DNA of 64,000 nucleotides from Lentibacillus lipolyticus. GTDB lineage: Bacteria > Bacillota > Bacilli > Bacillales > Amphibacillaceae. Below, piece by piece: positions 1 through 9,120 of the stretch. The notes beneath the pieces were generated by a model that did no database searches, was not told the DNA's origin, and saw nothing but the letters and a program-made list of their open reading frames with translations. The DNA is taken from the NCBI GenBank assembly GCA_004145795.1, contig SEIO01000003.1:101059-165058 (forward strand), written 5' to 3'. The position numbers were made by a program, and so were the translations under genes. Position 1 is the stretch's first letter. Each line of letters starts with the position of its first letter.

Positions 1-76
1 CATGAAAGAACGGTTGGAAAAAGGGGAGATTACCGAAGAAGAGTATGAAAAGGCCAGAAAAAAGCAGGGCAAATAA
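1..76 (+). CDS. C-terminal end of a SHOCT-domain protein (partial)
   Basis: The last 24 codons of a forward gene whose start lies outside the window. The visible peptide has the SHOCT pattern (LEKGEITEEEYEKARKK), a short charged helix-turn segment found at the C-terminus of many small bacterial proteins and thought to mediate oligomerisation. An ATG at base 2 is probably internal. The frame ends TAA at 74-76, just before a strong hairpin shared with the convergent trp operon. The function of the whole protein cannot be told from this fragment. Confidence 0.6.
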   Translation, partial: MKERLEKGEITEEEYEKARKKQGK

Positions 77-77
77 A

Positions 78-116
78 CAACTGTCACTTGCCGATTATCC
101 CGGCAAGTGACAGCAG
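78..116. terminator. Bidirectional terminator between the SHOCT gene and trpA
   Basis: A perfect 13-bp inverted repeat (81-93 with 101-113, 7-base loop) lies between two convergent genes. On the reverse strand it is followed by a T-rich stretch (TTGTTTATTT), so it most likely ends the trp operon transcript. Confidence 0.8.
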
Positions 117-119
117 CAT

Positions 120-893
120 TTAGATACTATTCTGGATCAGTTGTTTGATATCTTCTGTTTGCCCTTTATGAAACCAATCCACAATCCGGCTGCCGATAAT
201 CACACCGTCACCATAGGAAGCCAGACCGCGTGCCTGTTCCGGTGTGGACACCCCGAACCCGGCGAGGACCGGTGTGTTGGCCATTTGTTTTAAATTCTGC
301 AAATAGTCCTTGACATGACTGTCATGTGCAGCTCTGGCGCCGGTCGTCCCTTTAACCGAAACAGCGTAAAGAAATCCTTCCGTACGCCCCGCTATGTCAC
401 GAAGCCGGTGATTCGGACTGGTCATCGCAGCCAGACGGATACAAGAAATGGCATGGTCCTGTAAACAAGCAACGATACCTGCTTCCTCTTCCATTGGCAA
501 ATCAGGGATGATGACACCATTCACCCCGGCACTTCTGCAGTCCTTGGCGAACGTTTCCACACCATAAACGTAAATAGGGTTGAAATAAGTCATCAGAATG
601 ACAGGAATCGTTCGTTTCGCTTTGAAATTTGCCAGCGTTTCCAGGACGCTTGTTAATGTCGCACCTCTTTCCATTGCCCGTTGACCGGCATCTTGAATCG
701 TTGGGCCGTCTGCAACCGGGTCGGAGAAAGGGATGCCGAGTTCAACAGCCGCAGCCCCGCATTCCTGTAAAAACTCCAGTCGCTCTTCAAGTATATCCAG
801 ACCACCATCACCAGCCATGATATATGGAACGATGATATTTTCCCCTGCTTGTCTTTTGTTTGCCAGTGCTTTATCCAATGCTTCGTTACTCAT
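120..893 (-). CDS. trpA: Tryptophan synthase alpha subunit
   Basis: TrpA cleaves indole-3-glycerol phosphate to indole and glyceraldehyde 3-phosphate and passes indole to TrpB in the alpha2-beta2 complex. The 257-residue product carries the family signature [17 protein letters not shown]; Glu51 and Asp62 correspond to the two catalytic acids of the family. The start at 893 is chosen because GGGGGTC lies just upstream and it overlaps the trpB stop by 8 bases; a longer reading frame upstream only runs into trpB. It is the last gene of trpEGDCFBA, followed by a hairpin terminator. Identification is firm. Confidence 0.97.
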   Translation of the reverse strand: MSNEALDKALANKRQAGENIIVPYIMAGDGGLDILEERLEFLQECGAAAVELGIPFSDPVADGPTIQDAGQRAMERGATLTSVLETLANFKAKRTIPVILMTYFNPIYVYGVETFAKDCRSAGVNGVIIPDLPMEEEAGIVACLQDHAISCIRLAAMTSPNHRLRDIAGRTEGFLYAVSVKGTTGARAAHDSHVKDYLQNLKQMANTPVLAGFGVSTPEQARGLASYGDGVIIGSRIVDWFHKGQTEDIKQLIQNSI

Positions 894-2100
894 CTGTAAG
901 ACCCCCCAGTACATCTTTTGCCGACTCCACATCTTTATCTCCGCGTCCGGACAGGCAGATAACCATCGACTCGGTTTCATCCATTTGTTTTGCCAGTTTT
1001 GTTGCATATGCGACCGCATGCGCACTTTCCAAAGCAGGAATAATTCCTTCTGTCTGTGAAAGCAACTTAAAGGCATCCATCGCTTCCTGATCGGTTATCG
1101 ACGTATAAGTGACCCGATTGATTTCGTGGAGATGGCTATGCTCAGGGCCGATACCGGGATAGTCAAGACCAGCTGAAATGGACGTAGCTTCTTCAATTTG
1201 TCCATATTTATCTTGCAGCAAATGGGTCATCGTTCCGTGCAAAATACCAGGCGTTCCGGCAGTTAGCGTTGCAGCATGCTTGTTTGTTTCCACGCCGCTG
1301 CCGCCTGCCTCCACGCCATAAAGCTTGACATCTTCATCCTCTACAAACGGGTAAAACATACCCATGGCGTTACTGCCGCCACCAACACAGGCGATGACTG
1401 CATCTGGTAACTGGCCTGTCTCATGACGGTGCTGTGTTTTTGTTTCGTTGCCAATTACGGATTGGAAATCACGTACGATTTTTGGAAAAGGGTGCGGACC
1501 AACAACTGAGCCGATAATATAATGGGTATCTTCCACATTGCTGACCCAATAGCGCAGTGCTTCATTGACCGCATCTTTCAATGTTCCGCTCCCATGTGAT
1601 ACACTTTCGACTTTGGCCCCAAGCAATTCCATCCGGAAAACGTTCAGCTTTTGCCGGCGGATATCTTCTTCGCCCATGAACACGACACACTCGAGTCCGA
1701 GAAGGGCACAAACGGTAGCGGTCGCAACACCGTGCTGGCCTGCACCGGTCTCGGCGACAACTTTCTTTTTGCCCATCCGGCGTGTCAATAAGGCCTGCCC
1801 GATTGTATTGTTGATTTTGTGGGCACCTGTATGGTTCAAATCTTCCCGCTTCAAATAAATGGCTGGGCCGCCTAGTTCGGCGGATAAGTTATTGGCGTGG
1901 TAAAGCGGGGTTTCCCGTCCTACATAGGTTTGCAAATAATCATTCAATTCCTTTATAAACGCAGCGTCCTGTATCGCTTCTTCATAGGCTTCTTCTAATT
2001 CAATAACTGCAGGCATTAACAATTCAGGCACAAACCTGCCACCGAATTGGCCGTATTTTCCTTCTGCATCCGGAAGTGTATATGTTGTCATTGGGTTCAT
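886..2100 (-). CDS. trpB: Tryptophan synthase beta subunit
   Basis: PLP-dependent beta subunit that condenses indole with serine to give tryptophan. The 404-residue protein has the PLP lysine motif HTGAHKINN (Lys95), the GAGQHGVA loop and the phosphate-binding segment [10 protein letters not shown]. Length is normal for the TrpB1 family. Its ATG overlaps the trpF stop as ATGA (2097-2100), which implies translational coupling, and its own end overlaps trpA by 8 bases. A second ATG three codons downstream is possible but less well placed. The partner TrpA is encoded next to it. Confidence 0.98.
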   Translation of the reverse strand: MNPMTTYTLPDAEGKYGQFGGRFVPELLMPAVIELEEAYEEAIQDAAFIKELNDYLQTYVGRETPLYHANNLSAELGGPAIYLKREDLNHTGAHKINNTIGQALLTRRMGKKKVVAETGAGQHGVATATVCALLGLECVVFMGEEDIRRQKLNVFRMELLGAKVESVSHGSGTLKDAVNEALRYWVSNVEDTHYIIGSVVGPHPFPKIVRDFQSVIGNETKTQHRHETGQLPDAVIACVGGGSNAMGMFYPFVEDEDVKLYGVEAGGSGVETNKHAATLTAGTPGILHGTMTHLLQDKYGQIEEATSISAGLDYPGIGPEHSHLHEINRVTYTSITDQEAMDAFKLLSQTEGIIPALESAHAVAYATKLAKQMDETESMVICLSGRGDKDVESAKDVLGGLTDE

Positions 2101-2702
2101 CCTTTCGTTTTCGCATGTTTAATAAAGTGCTTGATTTTCGTGTGATTCTTTTGTCCGTTTGTCTCCACGCCGCTCGAAACATCGACTCCGGCCGGTTTCA
2201 CGATGGAAATGGCTGATTGTACGTTTTCAGGAGTCAGTCCGCCTGCGAGAATGATTTTATTTGGATCAAGGTAGGTATCCGTTAATTGGTTCCAGTCAAA
2301 GGTTGTTCCATTGCCACCGCGGTATGGTCCAGTCCCGCTATCAAGCAGATAATAATCACACGGATAAGCTGCGATTGCTTCCGGGGAGGCTTGTGTCATG
2401 GCAAAGGCCTTGATGACCGGATACGCAAGCTGCTCAGCAAAGGCTGGGGGCTCATCACCATGCAGCTGAATGATATCTAATCCAACTTCCCCGGCAATGC
2501 GGGTGATTGCTTCTTTCGTTTCATTCACAAAAACGCCGACCTTCTTTACTGTAGAAGGGAGGGCGGCACTTATGTCGGCGGCTTGTTCTGGTGTCAGCCG
2601 CCGCTTGCTTGGCGCGAAGACAAATCCAATGAAATCAGCGCCGGAACGAACAGCTTCTTGTGCTGCTTCCACGGTGGTGTTTCCGCAAATTTTAACGAGC
2701 AT
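2097..2702 (-). CDS. trpF: Phosphoribosylanthranilate isomerase
   Basis: TrpF converts N-(5'-phosphoribosyl)anthranilate to the enol-ribulose form, the third step of tryptophan synthesis. The 201-residue TIM barrel begins MLVKICGNT, with the catalytic-type cysteine in KICG, and ends with the phosphate-binding motifs [10 protein letters not shown] and GVDVSSGVE. It overlaps trpC by 11 bases and trpB by 4 bases, so the operon is tightly packed. No anomalies are visible. Confidence 0.97.
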   Translation of the reverse strand: MLVKICGNTTVEAAQEAVRSGADFIGFVFAPSKRRLTPEQAADISAALPSTVKKVGVFVNETKEAITRIAGEVGLDIIQLHGDEPPAFAEQLAYPVIKAFAMTQASPEAIAAYPCDYYLLDSGTGPYRGGNGTTFDWNQLTDTYLDPNKIILAGGLTPENVQSAISIVKPAGVDVSSGVETNGQKNHTKIKHFIKHAKTKG

Positions 2703-3492
2703 TGGACTGTTCCCCTTTCACTAATGGGACTTTAAAATCGTTAAACAGGGCAGGGGCGTTGTCGGAACGCATCAATGTTTCCCCAACAAGGATGCCATCC
2801 GCGCCACTTGCCGCCAATTGCTTTACATCATCACGTGTTTTAATGCCGCTTTCACTAATAAGGATTGTTTCCGGATTGGTCACCATGGACGCTAAACGTT
2901 CGGTGGTGGTTAAGTCTACATCGAACGTTTTTAAATTCCGATTGTTAATACCGATGATGGCTGCGTCCAGTTCGATGGCTGTTTCCATTTCCTGTTCGTT
3001 ATGCACTTCGCAAAGGACTTCTAATCCCTGTTCATATGCATAGTTGTAGAGTGTTTTTAGTTTAGATGGTGACATGGCGGCGACAATTAACAGAATGATC
3101 GAAGCGCCTGCAGCCTTTGCCCGGTCGATTTGAATCGGATCAATAACAAAATCCTTGCAAAGAATGGGCAAATCTACCACCTCGCGAACGGCAGCCAAAT
3201 CATCCATCGATCCGTTGAAAAATGTTTCATCAGTTAAAACAGATATGGCTCCGGCTCCGCACGCTTCATATAATTTCGCTTGTTTTACCGGATCCACTCC
3301 CAGATCGATGTCCCCCTTGGAAGGGGAGGACCGTTTGATTTCAGCGATGACATTCATCTGTTCTGTTTGTTTAAACGATTGCGCTACTTTAGCCACATCT
3401 TTCCGCTCAACGGGAGTGTCGTTGAAGGATTGCGTTTTTAACCGGGCAATTTCTTTTTCCTTTTGTTGCAGAATGTTATCTAAAATAGTCAT
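2692..3492 (-). CDS. trpC: Indole-3-glycerol phosphate synthase
   Basis: TrpC closes the indole ring from carboxyphenylaminodeoxyribulose phosphate with loss of CO2. The 266-residue protein has the family landmarks VIAEIKRSSPSKGDI near residues 48-62, LCKDFVIDP in the middle and the phosphate-binding LISESGI and ADGILVGETLM segments at the end. It starts directly after the trpD stop (3493) with no gap and overlaps trpF, so it is a mid-operon gene. Confidence 0.98.
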   Translation of the reverse strand: MTILDNILQQKEKEIARLKTQSFNDTPVERKDVAKVAQSFKQTEQMNVIAEIKRSSPSKGDIDLGVDPVKQAKLYEACGAGAISVLTDETFFNGSMDDLAAVREVVDLPILCKDFVIDPIQIDRAKAAGASIILLIVAAMSPSKLKTLYNYAYEQGLEVLCEVHNEQEMETAIELDAAIIGINNRNLKTFDVDLTTTERLASMVTNPETILISESGIKTRDDVKQLAASGADGILVGETLMRSDNAPALFNDFKVPLVKGEQSNAR

Positions 3493-4518
3493 TTATATCG
3501 CCTCACTCGAAATTTTGTTACTATAGGTCACTAGCCGCTGCAGTTTTTCCATTGCGGCACCACTATCAATACTTTCTTTTGCCTTTGCGATACCATCTTG
3601 AATGGAGACCGCTACACCATTAGCAAACAGACCCAATCCAGCATTGAGAAGTACTGTATCATAATAAGCACCTGGCTTACCGTTTAAGACATCATGTAAA
3701 ATAGTAGCATTTTCCTCCGTATTGCCGCCCTGGATTGCCTCGTTGGGATATACGGGTAAGCCCACATCATGCGGATGTAGGGTGAATGAAGTAATGTTCC
3801 CGTTGTCCAGCAACGTGATATGATTGTCACCGGCAAGTGACGCTTCATCCATGTATGCTGCCCCGTTAATGACAAGGGCACGTTTTCGTCCTAACTGATG
3901 TAATGTCTCAGCCAACAATGGCAGCATATCGCGACGATAAACTCCTAACAGCTGTGTGTCCAGGTGCACTGGATTGGTGAGTGGACCAATCAGATTAAAG
4001 ATAGTCGGGATACCCAAGTTTTTCCGAACGTTCATAAACCGCTTCATTCCGGGATGCACATGTGGTGCAAACAGAAAGGCGATATTATTTTCAGCAAGTA
4101 TCTCCTCTACATGTTCTTTCGTGAAAGATAACGAGACACCTAAACGCTCCAACACATCAGCGCTTCCTGTTCGGCTGGAGATGCTGCGATTACCGTGCTT
4201 GGCAACGGTGACGCCTGCCCCCGCCAGAACGAATGCGGCAGTTGTACTGATGTTGAAACTATGTGACCCATCGCCACCCGTTCCGCAGTTATCCATCACA
4301 TTCACTAGACTGTCGGTTGTTTGGCTGGACTGTGAACGAATAACTGCCGCCAGACCGGCAATTTCTTCAGGTGTTTCTCCTTTCGTCCGCAACGCTGTCA
4401 GAAGGGAAGCAAGTTGACTTTCAGTAATATCTGATTCAAATGACGTTGCTGCCACATCCTTCATTTCCTGGAATGTCAAGTTTTCCCGGTTCATCAATTT
4501 TTCAAGATACTGTTTCAT
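3493..4518 (-). CDS. trpD: Anthranilate phosphoribosyltransferase
   Basis: TrpD joins anthranilate to phosphoribosyl pyrophosphate, the second committed step. The protein (341 residues from the chosen start) has the PRPP-binding glycine loop DNCGTGGDGSHSFNIST, the KHGNRSISSRTGSADVLE segment and the family hallmark LGIPTIFNLIGPLTNP. I place the start at 4518 (MKQYLEKLMN), behind AAGGAG; the frame is open six codons further but those lie within trpG without a ribosome site. The start overlaps the end of trpG by 17 bases. Confidence 0.96.
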   Translation of the reverse strand: MKQYLEKLMNRENLTFQEMKDVAATSFESDITESQLASLLTALRTKGETPEEIAGLAAVIRSQSSQTTDSLVNVMDNCGTGGDGSHSFNISTTAAFVLAGAGVTVAKHGNRSISSRTGSADVLERLGVSLSFTKEHVEEILAENNIAFLFAPHVHPGMKRFMNVRKNLGIPTIFNLIGPLTNPVHLDTQLLGVYRRDMLPLLAETLHQLGRKRALVINGAAYMDEASLAGDNHITLLDNGNITSFTLHPHDVGLPVYPNEAIQGGNTEENATILHDVLNGKPGAYYDTVLLNAGLGLFANGVAVSIQDGIAKAKESIDSGAAMEKLQRLVTYSNKISSEAI

Positions 4519-5101
4519 GGTCAATCTCCTTTCCAATTTCTATTAAAAAGTTTCGAACGATTTCCTTTCCAAACGCTGTACCAATGGACTCCGGATGAAA
4601 CTGTATGCCGTAGACTGGGTATTGCCGATGTTTTATGGCCATTATTTCGTTATCGTCAAGTGATGAGGAAACGACTTTTAGTTCACCAGGCAGTGTCATC
4701 CGATCAATCGCCAGGGAATGATACCGCATCACTTCAAGTGGCTGTGGCAGATAACTGAATAATCCGTTTCCGTTGTGTGTGATCGATGATGTTTTACCGT
4801 GTTTAATGGTTTGGGCTTCCGTGACGGAGGCACCAAGGGCACGTGCGATAATTTGATGCCCCAGACAAATCCCGAGAATAGGGATCTTGCTGTAAAACTC
4901 CTTCACGACCTCTGTGCAAATACCAGCCGTCTCTGGTGTTCCTGGCCCTGGGGAAAGGATAATTGCTTCCGGGTTTAACGCTGCGATATCCTCGGCAGTC
5001 ACCTGGTCATTTCGGCGAACGGTTACCTCCACTCCTTCACCGGCAATATATTGAAAGATGTTGTACGTAAATGAGTCATAATTATCAATGAGTAAAATCA
5101 A
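4502..5101 (-). CDS. trpG: Anthranilate synthase glutamine amidotransferase component
   Basis: Class I glutamine amidotransferase that supplies ammonia to TrpE. The 199-residue protein starts MILLIDNYDSFTYN, has the oxyanion motif SPGPGTPE, the nucleophile Cys79 in GICLGHQ, and the His-Glu pair in IQFHPESIGT. The gene sits between trpE (17-base overlap) and trpD (17-base overlap). Bacillus subtilis lacks a trp-operon copy and uses the folate-operon subunit PabA; here the subunit is co-transcribed with trpE. Whether it also serves PabB cannot be told from the window. Confidence 0.95.
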   Translation of the reverse strand: MILLIDNYDSFTYNIFQYIAGEGVEVTVRRNDQVTAEDIAALNPEAIILSPGPGTPETAGICTEVVKEFYSKIPILGICLGHQIIARALGASVTEAQTIKHGKTSSITHNGNGLFSYLPQPLEVMRYHSLAIDRMTLPGELKVVSSSLDDNEIMAIKHRQYPVYGIQFHPESIGTAFGKEIVRNFLIEIGKEIDHETVS

Positions 5102-6491
5102 TGTTCGTCACCTCCATTAGTGATCGTGCCTTATGCAATGTTTCGTTATATTCGGTCTCCGGGTCTGAGTCGTATACAACGCCAGCACCCGCTTGTAAAT
5201 AGGCATGATGATCTTTGACAACGAGTGATCGAATGGTTAATGCCATATTCAGGTCGCCGTTATAATTGATATAGCCGACACCGCCTGCATAAGCACCACG
5301 TTTGGCATCTTCCAGTTCATTAATGATTTGCATGGCGCGAATCTTTGGTGCACCAGATACGGTTCCAGCAGGCAGGCACGCAATCAATGCATCGATGCTC
5401 GAGAACCGGCTGGCTAATTTCCCGTGTACCTCGGAAACCATGTGCATCACGTGCTGATACTTTTCGATTTGCATATAAGCAGGAACGGAAACACTATTCA
5501 CTTCACAAACACGACCGAGGTCGTTTCGGCTTAAATCAACGAGCATTCGATGTTCGGACAATTCCTTTTCATCAGCAAGAAGTTCTTTGGATAATGATTC
5601 ATCCTTCGCTTTTGTTTCCCCACGAGGCCGTGTACCGGCAATCGGATTAGCAATAATGTCCTGTCCCGTCGTTTTCAAGAGACTCTCCGGTGACGCACCT
5701 AACAGCACATAATCGTCAAAATCAATATAAAACATGTAGGGGGACGGATTCGCCTTTCGTAATTTCCGGTAGAACGTAAACGGGTGACCATGCATGGCAG
5801 CTTTCATTCGCTGGGATAAAACAACCTGATAGATATCCCCCTGTTGAATATGCTTTTTCGCTATTTCAACATTCCTTATGAACCGTTGCTTATCCATATC
5901 AGGCAGGAATGTAATTGGTTCGTCAGCAGATGGATGGTTCGCTGCAACTGTGTTTAGAGCCTTGCTTAAGTGTGCCAGCCGTTGATCTAATACCTGTTCA
6001 GGTTGCTGATCCAGGTTTATTGCTATGAGGAACACCGATTCATCCTGATGGTCAAAGACAATGATGGTTTGATAAAGCATTAAATGTACATCAGGCATGC
6101 CTATGTTGTCCGGCAGATCCGTGCCAATGTTCTCATAGGACCTGATAGCGTCATAGCCAATATAACCGACCGCGCCTCCAAAGAATGGAAGGGGGATGTC
6201 AACGTCCAATGAGGGAAATTCTTTTCGAAACACGGATAACACCGGCTCACTTCGCTTTTCTGCCGATTCCGTTTGCCTGTTTACCATCGTTGTTTCGTTT
6301 TGGCTGCCGGTAAACTCCAAGTATGGATCAGCTCCAATAAAGGAATACTTACCTTTTTCTTCATGCTGAAATGAGCTCTCCAGCAAAAATTTTCTCGTCC
6401 CGGGGAGGTTTTGAAATATCCCAATCGGGGTTAAGGTGTCTGCGTTTTGTTTGATCATTTTATAAGGCAGTGGTTTTGTTTTTATTTCCAT
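5085..6491 (-). CDS. trpE: Anthranilate synthase component I
   Basis: TrpE makes anthranilate from chorismate and glutamine-derived ammonia. The 468-residue protein carries an LLESS motif near residue 37, the N-terminal element known to bind tryptophan for feedback inhibition, and chorismate-enzyme motifs in the C-terminal half: ASPESLL, NPIAGTRPRG, DEKELSEHRMLVDLSRND and AGAGVVYDSDPE. The ATG at 6491 follows AAGGAG. It is the first gene of trpEGDCFBA and is preceded by two Trp T-boxes, so both transcription and enzyme activity should respond to tryptophan supply. Confidence 0.97.
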   Translation of the reverse strand: MEIKTKPLPYKMIKQNADTLTPIGIFQNLPGTRKFLLESSFQHEEKGKYSFIGADPYLEFTGSQNETTMVNRQTESAEKRSEPVLSVFRKEFPSLDVDIPLPFFGGAVGYIGYDAIRSYENIGTDLPDNIGMPDVHLMLYQTIIVFDHQDESVFLIAINLDQQPEQVLDQRLAHLSKALNTVAANHPSADEPITFLPDMDKQRFIRNVEIAKKHIQQGDIYQVVLSQRMKAAMHGHPFTFYRKLRKANPSPYMFYIDFDDYVLLGASPESLLKTTGQDIIANPIAGTRPRGETKAKDESLSKELLADEKELSEHRMLVDLSRNDLGRVCEVNSVSVPAYMQIEKYQHVMHMVSEVHGKLASRFSSIDALIACLPAGTVSGAPKIRAMQIINELEDAKRGAYAGGVGYINYNGDLNMALTIRSLVVKDHHAYLQAGAGVVYDSDPETEYNETLHKARSLMEVTNIDFTH

Positions 6492-6521
6492 TCTGCAAAG
6501 CTCCTTTTTATAAGAATGAAT

Positions 6522-6568
6522 AAAAAAAAGTCCTCTAAAAACACATGCAGAATGTGTTTTTAGAGGAC
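6522..6568 (-). terminator. Terminator of the trpE-proximal T-box
   Basis: A 17-bp perfect stem (6530-6546 with 6552-6568, 5-base loop) is followed on the reverse strand by eight T residues (6522-6529). It is the regulated intrinsic terminator 31 bases upstream of trpE. Confidence 0.93.
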
Positions 6569-6825
6569 GGTTGTGACCGCGGTGCCACCTCTTTTGGGAG
6601 ATAATGTCTCCATCTCGTTTCAGATACGGGACTTGAAAGGGCTAGTGTTATTTAACCTTACATCCGATATCCTATCCGTGTAACGGCGGAACTCCGTGTT
6701 TCCGTACTATAGTTCAGGAAACCTCTCGCAAGTCCATTCAGCAATGATCCGCGTACCGGCTTCGCACCGCCGCCGGCTCTCTGGAACGCTTCACGAAAGC
6801 TTACTTCTCTTGCTTAACGATTTAA
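6522..6825 (-). promoter_or_regulatory. Trp T-box riboswitch, copy proximal to trpE
   Basis: A full T-box leader on the reverse strand. It has the AGTA element of stem I, a GAA-TGG-A specifier loop with TGG (Trp) at 6734-6736, the T-box sequence AGGTGGCACCGCGG at about 6578-6592, and a terminator. Uncharged tRNA-Trp is expected to stabilise the antiterminator and allow transcription into trpE. Confidence 0.93.
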
Positions 6826-6851
6826 TTTATTTAGTTGTTTGGCCGTAAATT

Positions 6852-6891
6852 AAAAAAGGGCTCCTCATCCTTCGAAAAGGACGGGAAACCC
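6852..6891 (-). terminator. Terminator of the distal Trp T-box
   Basis: A 15-bp stem with a few G-U pairs (6858-6872 with 6877-6891, loop CGAA) is followed on the reverse strand by six T residues. It lies before the second T-box, so transcripts must pass two conditional terminators. Confidence 0.88.
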
Positions 6892-7120
6892 GTGGTGCCA
6901 CCTTTGTTAGCTGCATAACAGCTCACTCCGACCATACGAAACATAGATATGCTTCCTATGCGACCCGTGTAACGATGGGTTCTGATCGCCGGAGCCTACT
7001 GCAAAATATCGGTTCGGTCCGGAAGCTCGGAAGTCCATTCGCCTGCCTTATCCACCGGTTCACACCAACCACCGGCTCTCTTTTGAATAACAACAGGTTA
7101 CTCCTCTTCGTCAATGCTTC
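6852..7120 (-). promoter_or_regulatory. Trp T-box riboswitch, distal (first-transcribed) copy
   Basis: A second complete T-box leader lies upstream of the first. It shows GACGAAGAGGAGTA at the base of stem I, a GAA-TGG-A specifier loop with TGG at 7035-7037, the T-box AAAGGTGGCACCACGG at about 6890-6905 and its own terminator. Both copies read the same amino acid, so trp is controlled by two tandem tRNA-Trp sensors. Confidence 0.92.
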
Positions 7121-7144
7121 ATTTTTTAAAAATGTTTGATAACT

Positions 7145-7173
7145 ATCATAAGCAAGTTTTTGTAATCTGTCAA
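7145..7173 (-). promoter_or_regulatory. Sigma-A promoter of the trp operon
   Basis: Reverse-strand TTGACA (7168-7173), a 17-base spacer and TATGAT (7145-7150). The start of transcription would fall near 7138, just before the distal T-box, so the whole operon appears to depend on this one near-consensus promoter. Confidence 0.88.
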
Positions 7174-7214
7174 TACATTTTTAATAAAATTCTAGTGCAT
7201 GTGCTGGCCCTAAG

Positions 7215-7243
7215 TTGGACATCAAGCTGTTGGGGGTTAAATA
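7215..7243 (+). promoter_or_regulatory. Possible promoter of ddl
   Basis: TTGGAC and TAAATA separated by 17 bases, about 70 bases before ddl. The match is only moderate; an alternative AT-rich -10 lies nearer to the gene. Confidence 0.35.
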
Positions 7244-7313
7244 AAATTTTTCTGTATTAAACAAGCCTTTTTATGCTATTTTAGATATATACATTTGTAA
7301 AGGGGTTCTGAGA

Positions 7314-8417
7314 ATGCCGAAAAAAACGGTTGGTATTATTTTTGGCGGAAAATCAGCCGAACACGAAGTTTCGCTGCAGTCAGCAAAAAACATAGTCGAT
7401 GCAATTGATAAAGATAAATATGATGTCGTTTTAATTGGAATTGATAAGCAGGGAAAGTGGCATATAAATGATCAAGCCTCGTATTTAATCAATGCCGGTG
7501 ACCCAAAATCTATTCGGTTAAACAAATCGGACGAAATGGTTGCTATGGTGCCTGGACAGACAGAGCATCAGCTAATTCGTGCAGCAGATGCCGGTGTACT
7601 TGACCAGCTTGATGCCGTGTTTCCAATTGTTCATGGAACATTGGGCGAGGATGGCAGTCTGCAGGGAATGATGCGTCTTGCCAATCTACCGTTTGTCGGG
7701 ACAGGTGTACTTGGATCAGCCATCTGTATGGATAAAGATATTGCCAAGCGTCTGCTCCAGGCTGCCGGGCAAAATGTTGCTAAAGGACTCGCTTATTCAC
7801 GAGCGGAAAAGCAGCATATTAATTTTATAGATGCCCGGGCGGAATTGGGTGTGCCGATGTTTATCAAACCTGCCAATCAGGGATCTTCTGTCGGTGTAAG
7901 CAAAGTGTCCACGCAGGAGGCATTCGATCAGGCTATCGCTGAAGCGTTCCAATATGATCAGAAAGTGATTGTTGAAGAAGCGTTAAGTGGGCGTGAGATT
8001 GAATGTGCCGTGCTGGGCAATGAGGACCCGAAAGCATCGGTGCCGGGAGAAATATTGCCACGTACCGAGTTTTACTCGTATGAATCCAAATACATTGACG
8101 AATCCGGTGCCACACTGGAAATGCCGGCTAATCTGTCAGATGGGGTGGCTGAAAAGGTGCAAAGAGCTGCAGTAGAAGCATTTCGGGTACTTGAATGTGA
8201 AGGTCTTGCCAGGGTGGATTTCTTCCTGACAGAAGATGGGGAAGTATATGTGAATGAGGTTAATACACTCCCCGGATTTACACGCATCAGCATGTATCCG
8301 AAGCTATGGGAGCTTAGTGGCGTAAACTATCCGGAACTGATTGACCGGCTAATTGAATTGGCTATTGAACGTCATCAGCGTGACAGTTCGCTGAAAAGTG
8401 CTGTGTGGGATGAATGA
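7314..8417 (+). CDS. ddl: D-alanine--D-alanine ligase
   Basis: ATP-grasp ligase that makes the D-Ala-D-Ala dipeptide for peptidoglycan in the cytoplasm. The 367-residue protein has the N-terminal GGKSAEHEVSL loop, PIVHGTLGEDGSLQGM, the ATP-grasp segments FIKPANQGSSVGVSK and VEEALSGREIECAVLG, and the C-terminal metal-site region ARVDFFLTEDGEVYVNEVNTLPG. These residues and the length fit the larger DdlA form. AGGGG lies before the ATG. It is a single-gene unit, divergent from the trp operon and closed by a hairpin at 8430. Confidence 0.96.
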   Translation: MPKKTVGIIFGGKSAEHEVSLQSAKNIVDAIDKDKYDVVLIGIDKQGKWHINDQASYLINAGDPKSIRLNKSDEMVAMVPGQTEHQLIRAADAGVLDQLDAVFPIVHGTLGEDGSLQGMMRLANLPFVGTGVLGSAICMDKDIAKRLLQAAGQNVAKGLAYSRAEKQHINFIDARAELGVPMFIKPANQGSSVGVSKVSTQEAFDQAIAEAFQYDQKVIVEEALSGREIECAVLGNEDPKASVPGEILPRTEFYSYESKYIDESGATLEMPANLSDGVAEKVQRAAVEAFRVLECEGLARVDFFLTEDGEVYVNEVNTLPGFTRISMYPKLWELSGVNYPELIDRLIELAIERHQRDSSLKSAVWDE

Positions 8418-8429
8418 CGGATACGTAAT

Positions 8430-8461
8430 AGGTTGCTCCTTGGGGGCAGCCTCATTTTTTT
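8430..8461 (+). terminator. Terminator after ddl
   Basis: A 10-bp stem with G-U pairs (8430-8439 with 8443-8452) followed by CATTTTTTT. Confidence 0.75.
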
Positions 8462-8505
8462 AAAAGCTGTTTTCAAGGGGATGATCAACAAGACAATGTA
8501 AATGA

Positions 8506-8540
8506 AAATCGCTTGGATAGTCATGGTCTATCCAAGCGTT
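8506..8540 (-). terminator. Terminator after the nitroreductase gene
   Basis: A perfect 11-bp inverted repeat (8510-8520 with 8528-8538) just past the stop of the reverse-strand nitroreductase gene, followed by a T-rich stretch on that strand. Confidence 0.7.
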
Positions 8541-8547
8541 CGTTTCA

Positions 8548-9108
8548 TTACCCACGGAATGTCGTGAATTTATCTGCAGCTGATATACGATCTTTTTTGG
8601 CCGGAGCCTCGTCAAAGTAACCAAGGTGCAGGAATCCAACGATTTTTTCATGTTCGCCGATGTTAAGAATATCTTTCACGTTCGGATCATAAATATGAGA
8701 ATTGGTTTTCCAGACAACACCAAGTTGATGCTCCCAGGCGAGCAGCCAAAAGTTTTGAATCATGCTTGCGGTTGCTCCAAAGTTCTCCTCCCACTGTTTC
8801 TGACTGGCGGGTTCCTCCATGACAACAATCAGGAATGCATTTGGTTCACAGAGATACGCCCGCCGGTTTTCCTGTCGCTCTTCAGGATAAGTAGCTGCAA
8901 CTTTGTCGGCAAAAATTTCCTTCTGATCCGGGCCGACGAAGATAAAGCGCCAAGGCTGACGGACGCCATGTGTGGGAGCCCAAACAGCATCTTCCAGCAG
9001 CTCTTTTACTTTTTCTTCGGTAACCGGTTTATCGCTATAGCCTTTTTTCACAGCACGCCGTTCGCGGATGGTTCGTTGCAGTGCCGTGGGAAGTTTTATT
9101 TGCTTCAA
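8548..9108 (-). CDS. Nitroreductase-family flavoprotein
   Basis: An FMN-dependent NAD(P)H oxidoreductase of the nitroreductase fold (186 residues). The sequence has the usual pattern: an ERRAVKKG arginine-rich FMN-binding start, VWAPTHGVRQPWRF for the FMN phosphate, and a C-terminal VGFLHLGYFD strand. I place the start at a TTG (9108) eight bases after GGGAGGG. The frame is open to 9162, but a likely promoter lies inside that extension and would exclude it. The physiological substrate cannot be inferred. Confidence 0.85.
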   Translation of the reverse strand: MKQIKLPTALQRTIRERRAVKKGYSDKPVTEEKVKELLEDAVWAPTHGVRQPWRFIFVGPDQKEIFADKVAATYPEERQENRRAYLCEPNAFLIVVMEEPASQKQWEENFGATASMIQNFWLLAWEHQLGVVWKTNSHIYDPNVKDILNIGEHEKIVGFLHLGYFDEAPAKKDRISAADKFTTFRG

Positions 9109-9120
9109 TTGTTTTACCCT

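Noticed and set aside
6522-7140. TRAP-binding (GAG/TAG repeats) site in the trp leader
   Set aside because: No regular series of NAG triplets was found; T-boxes explain the leader.
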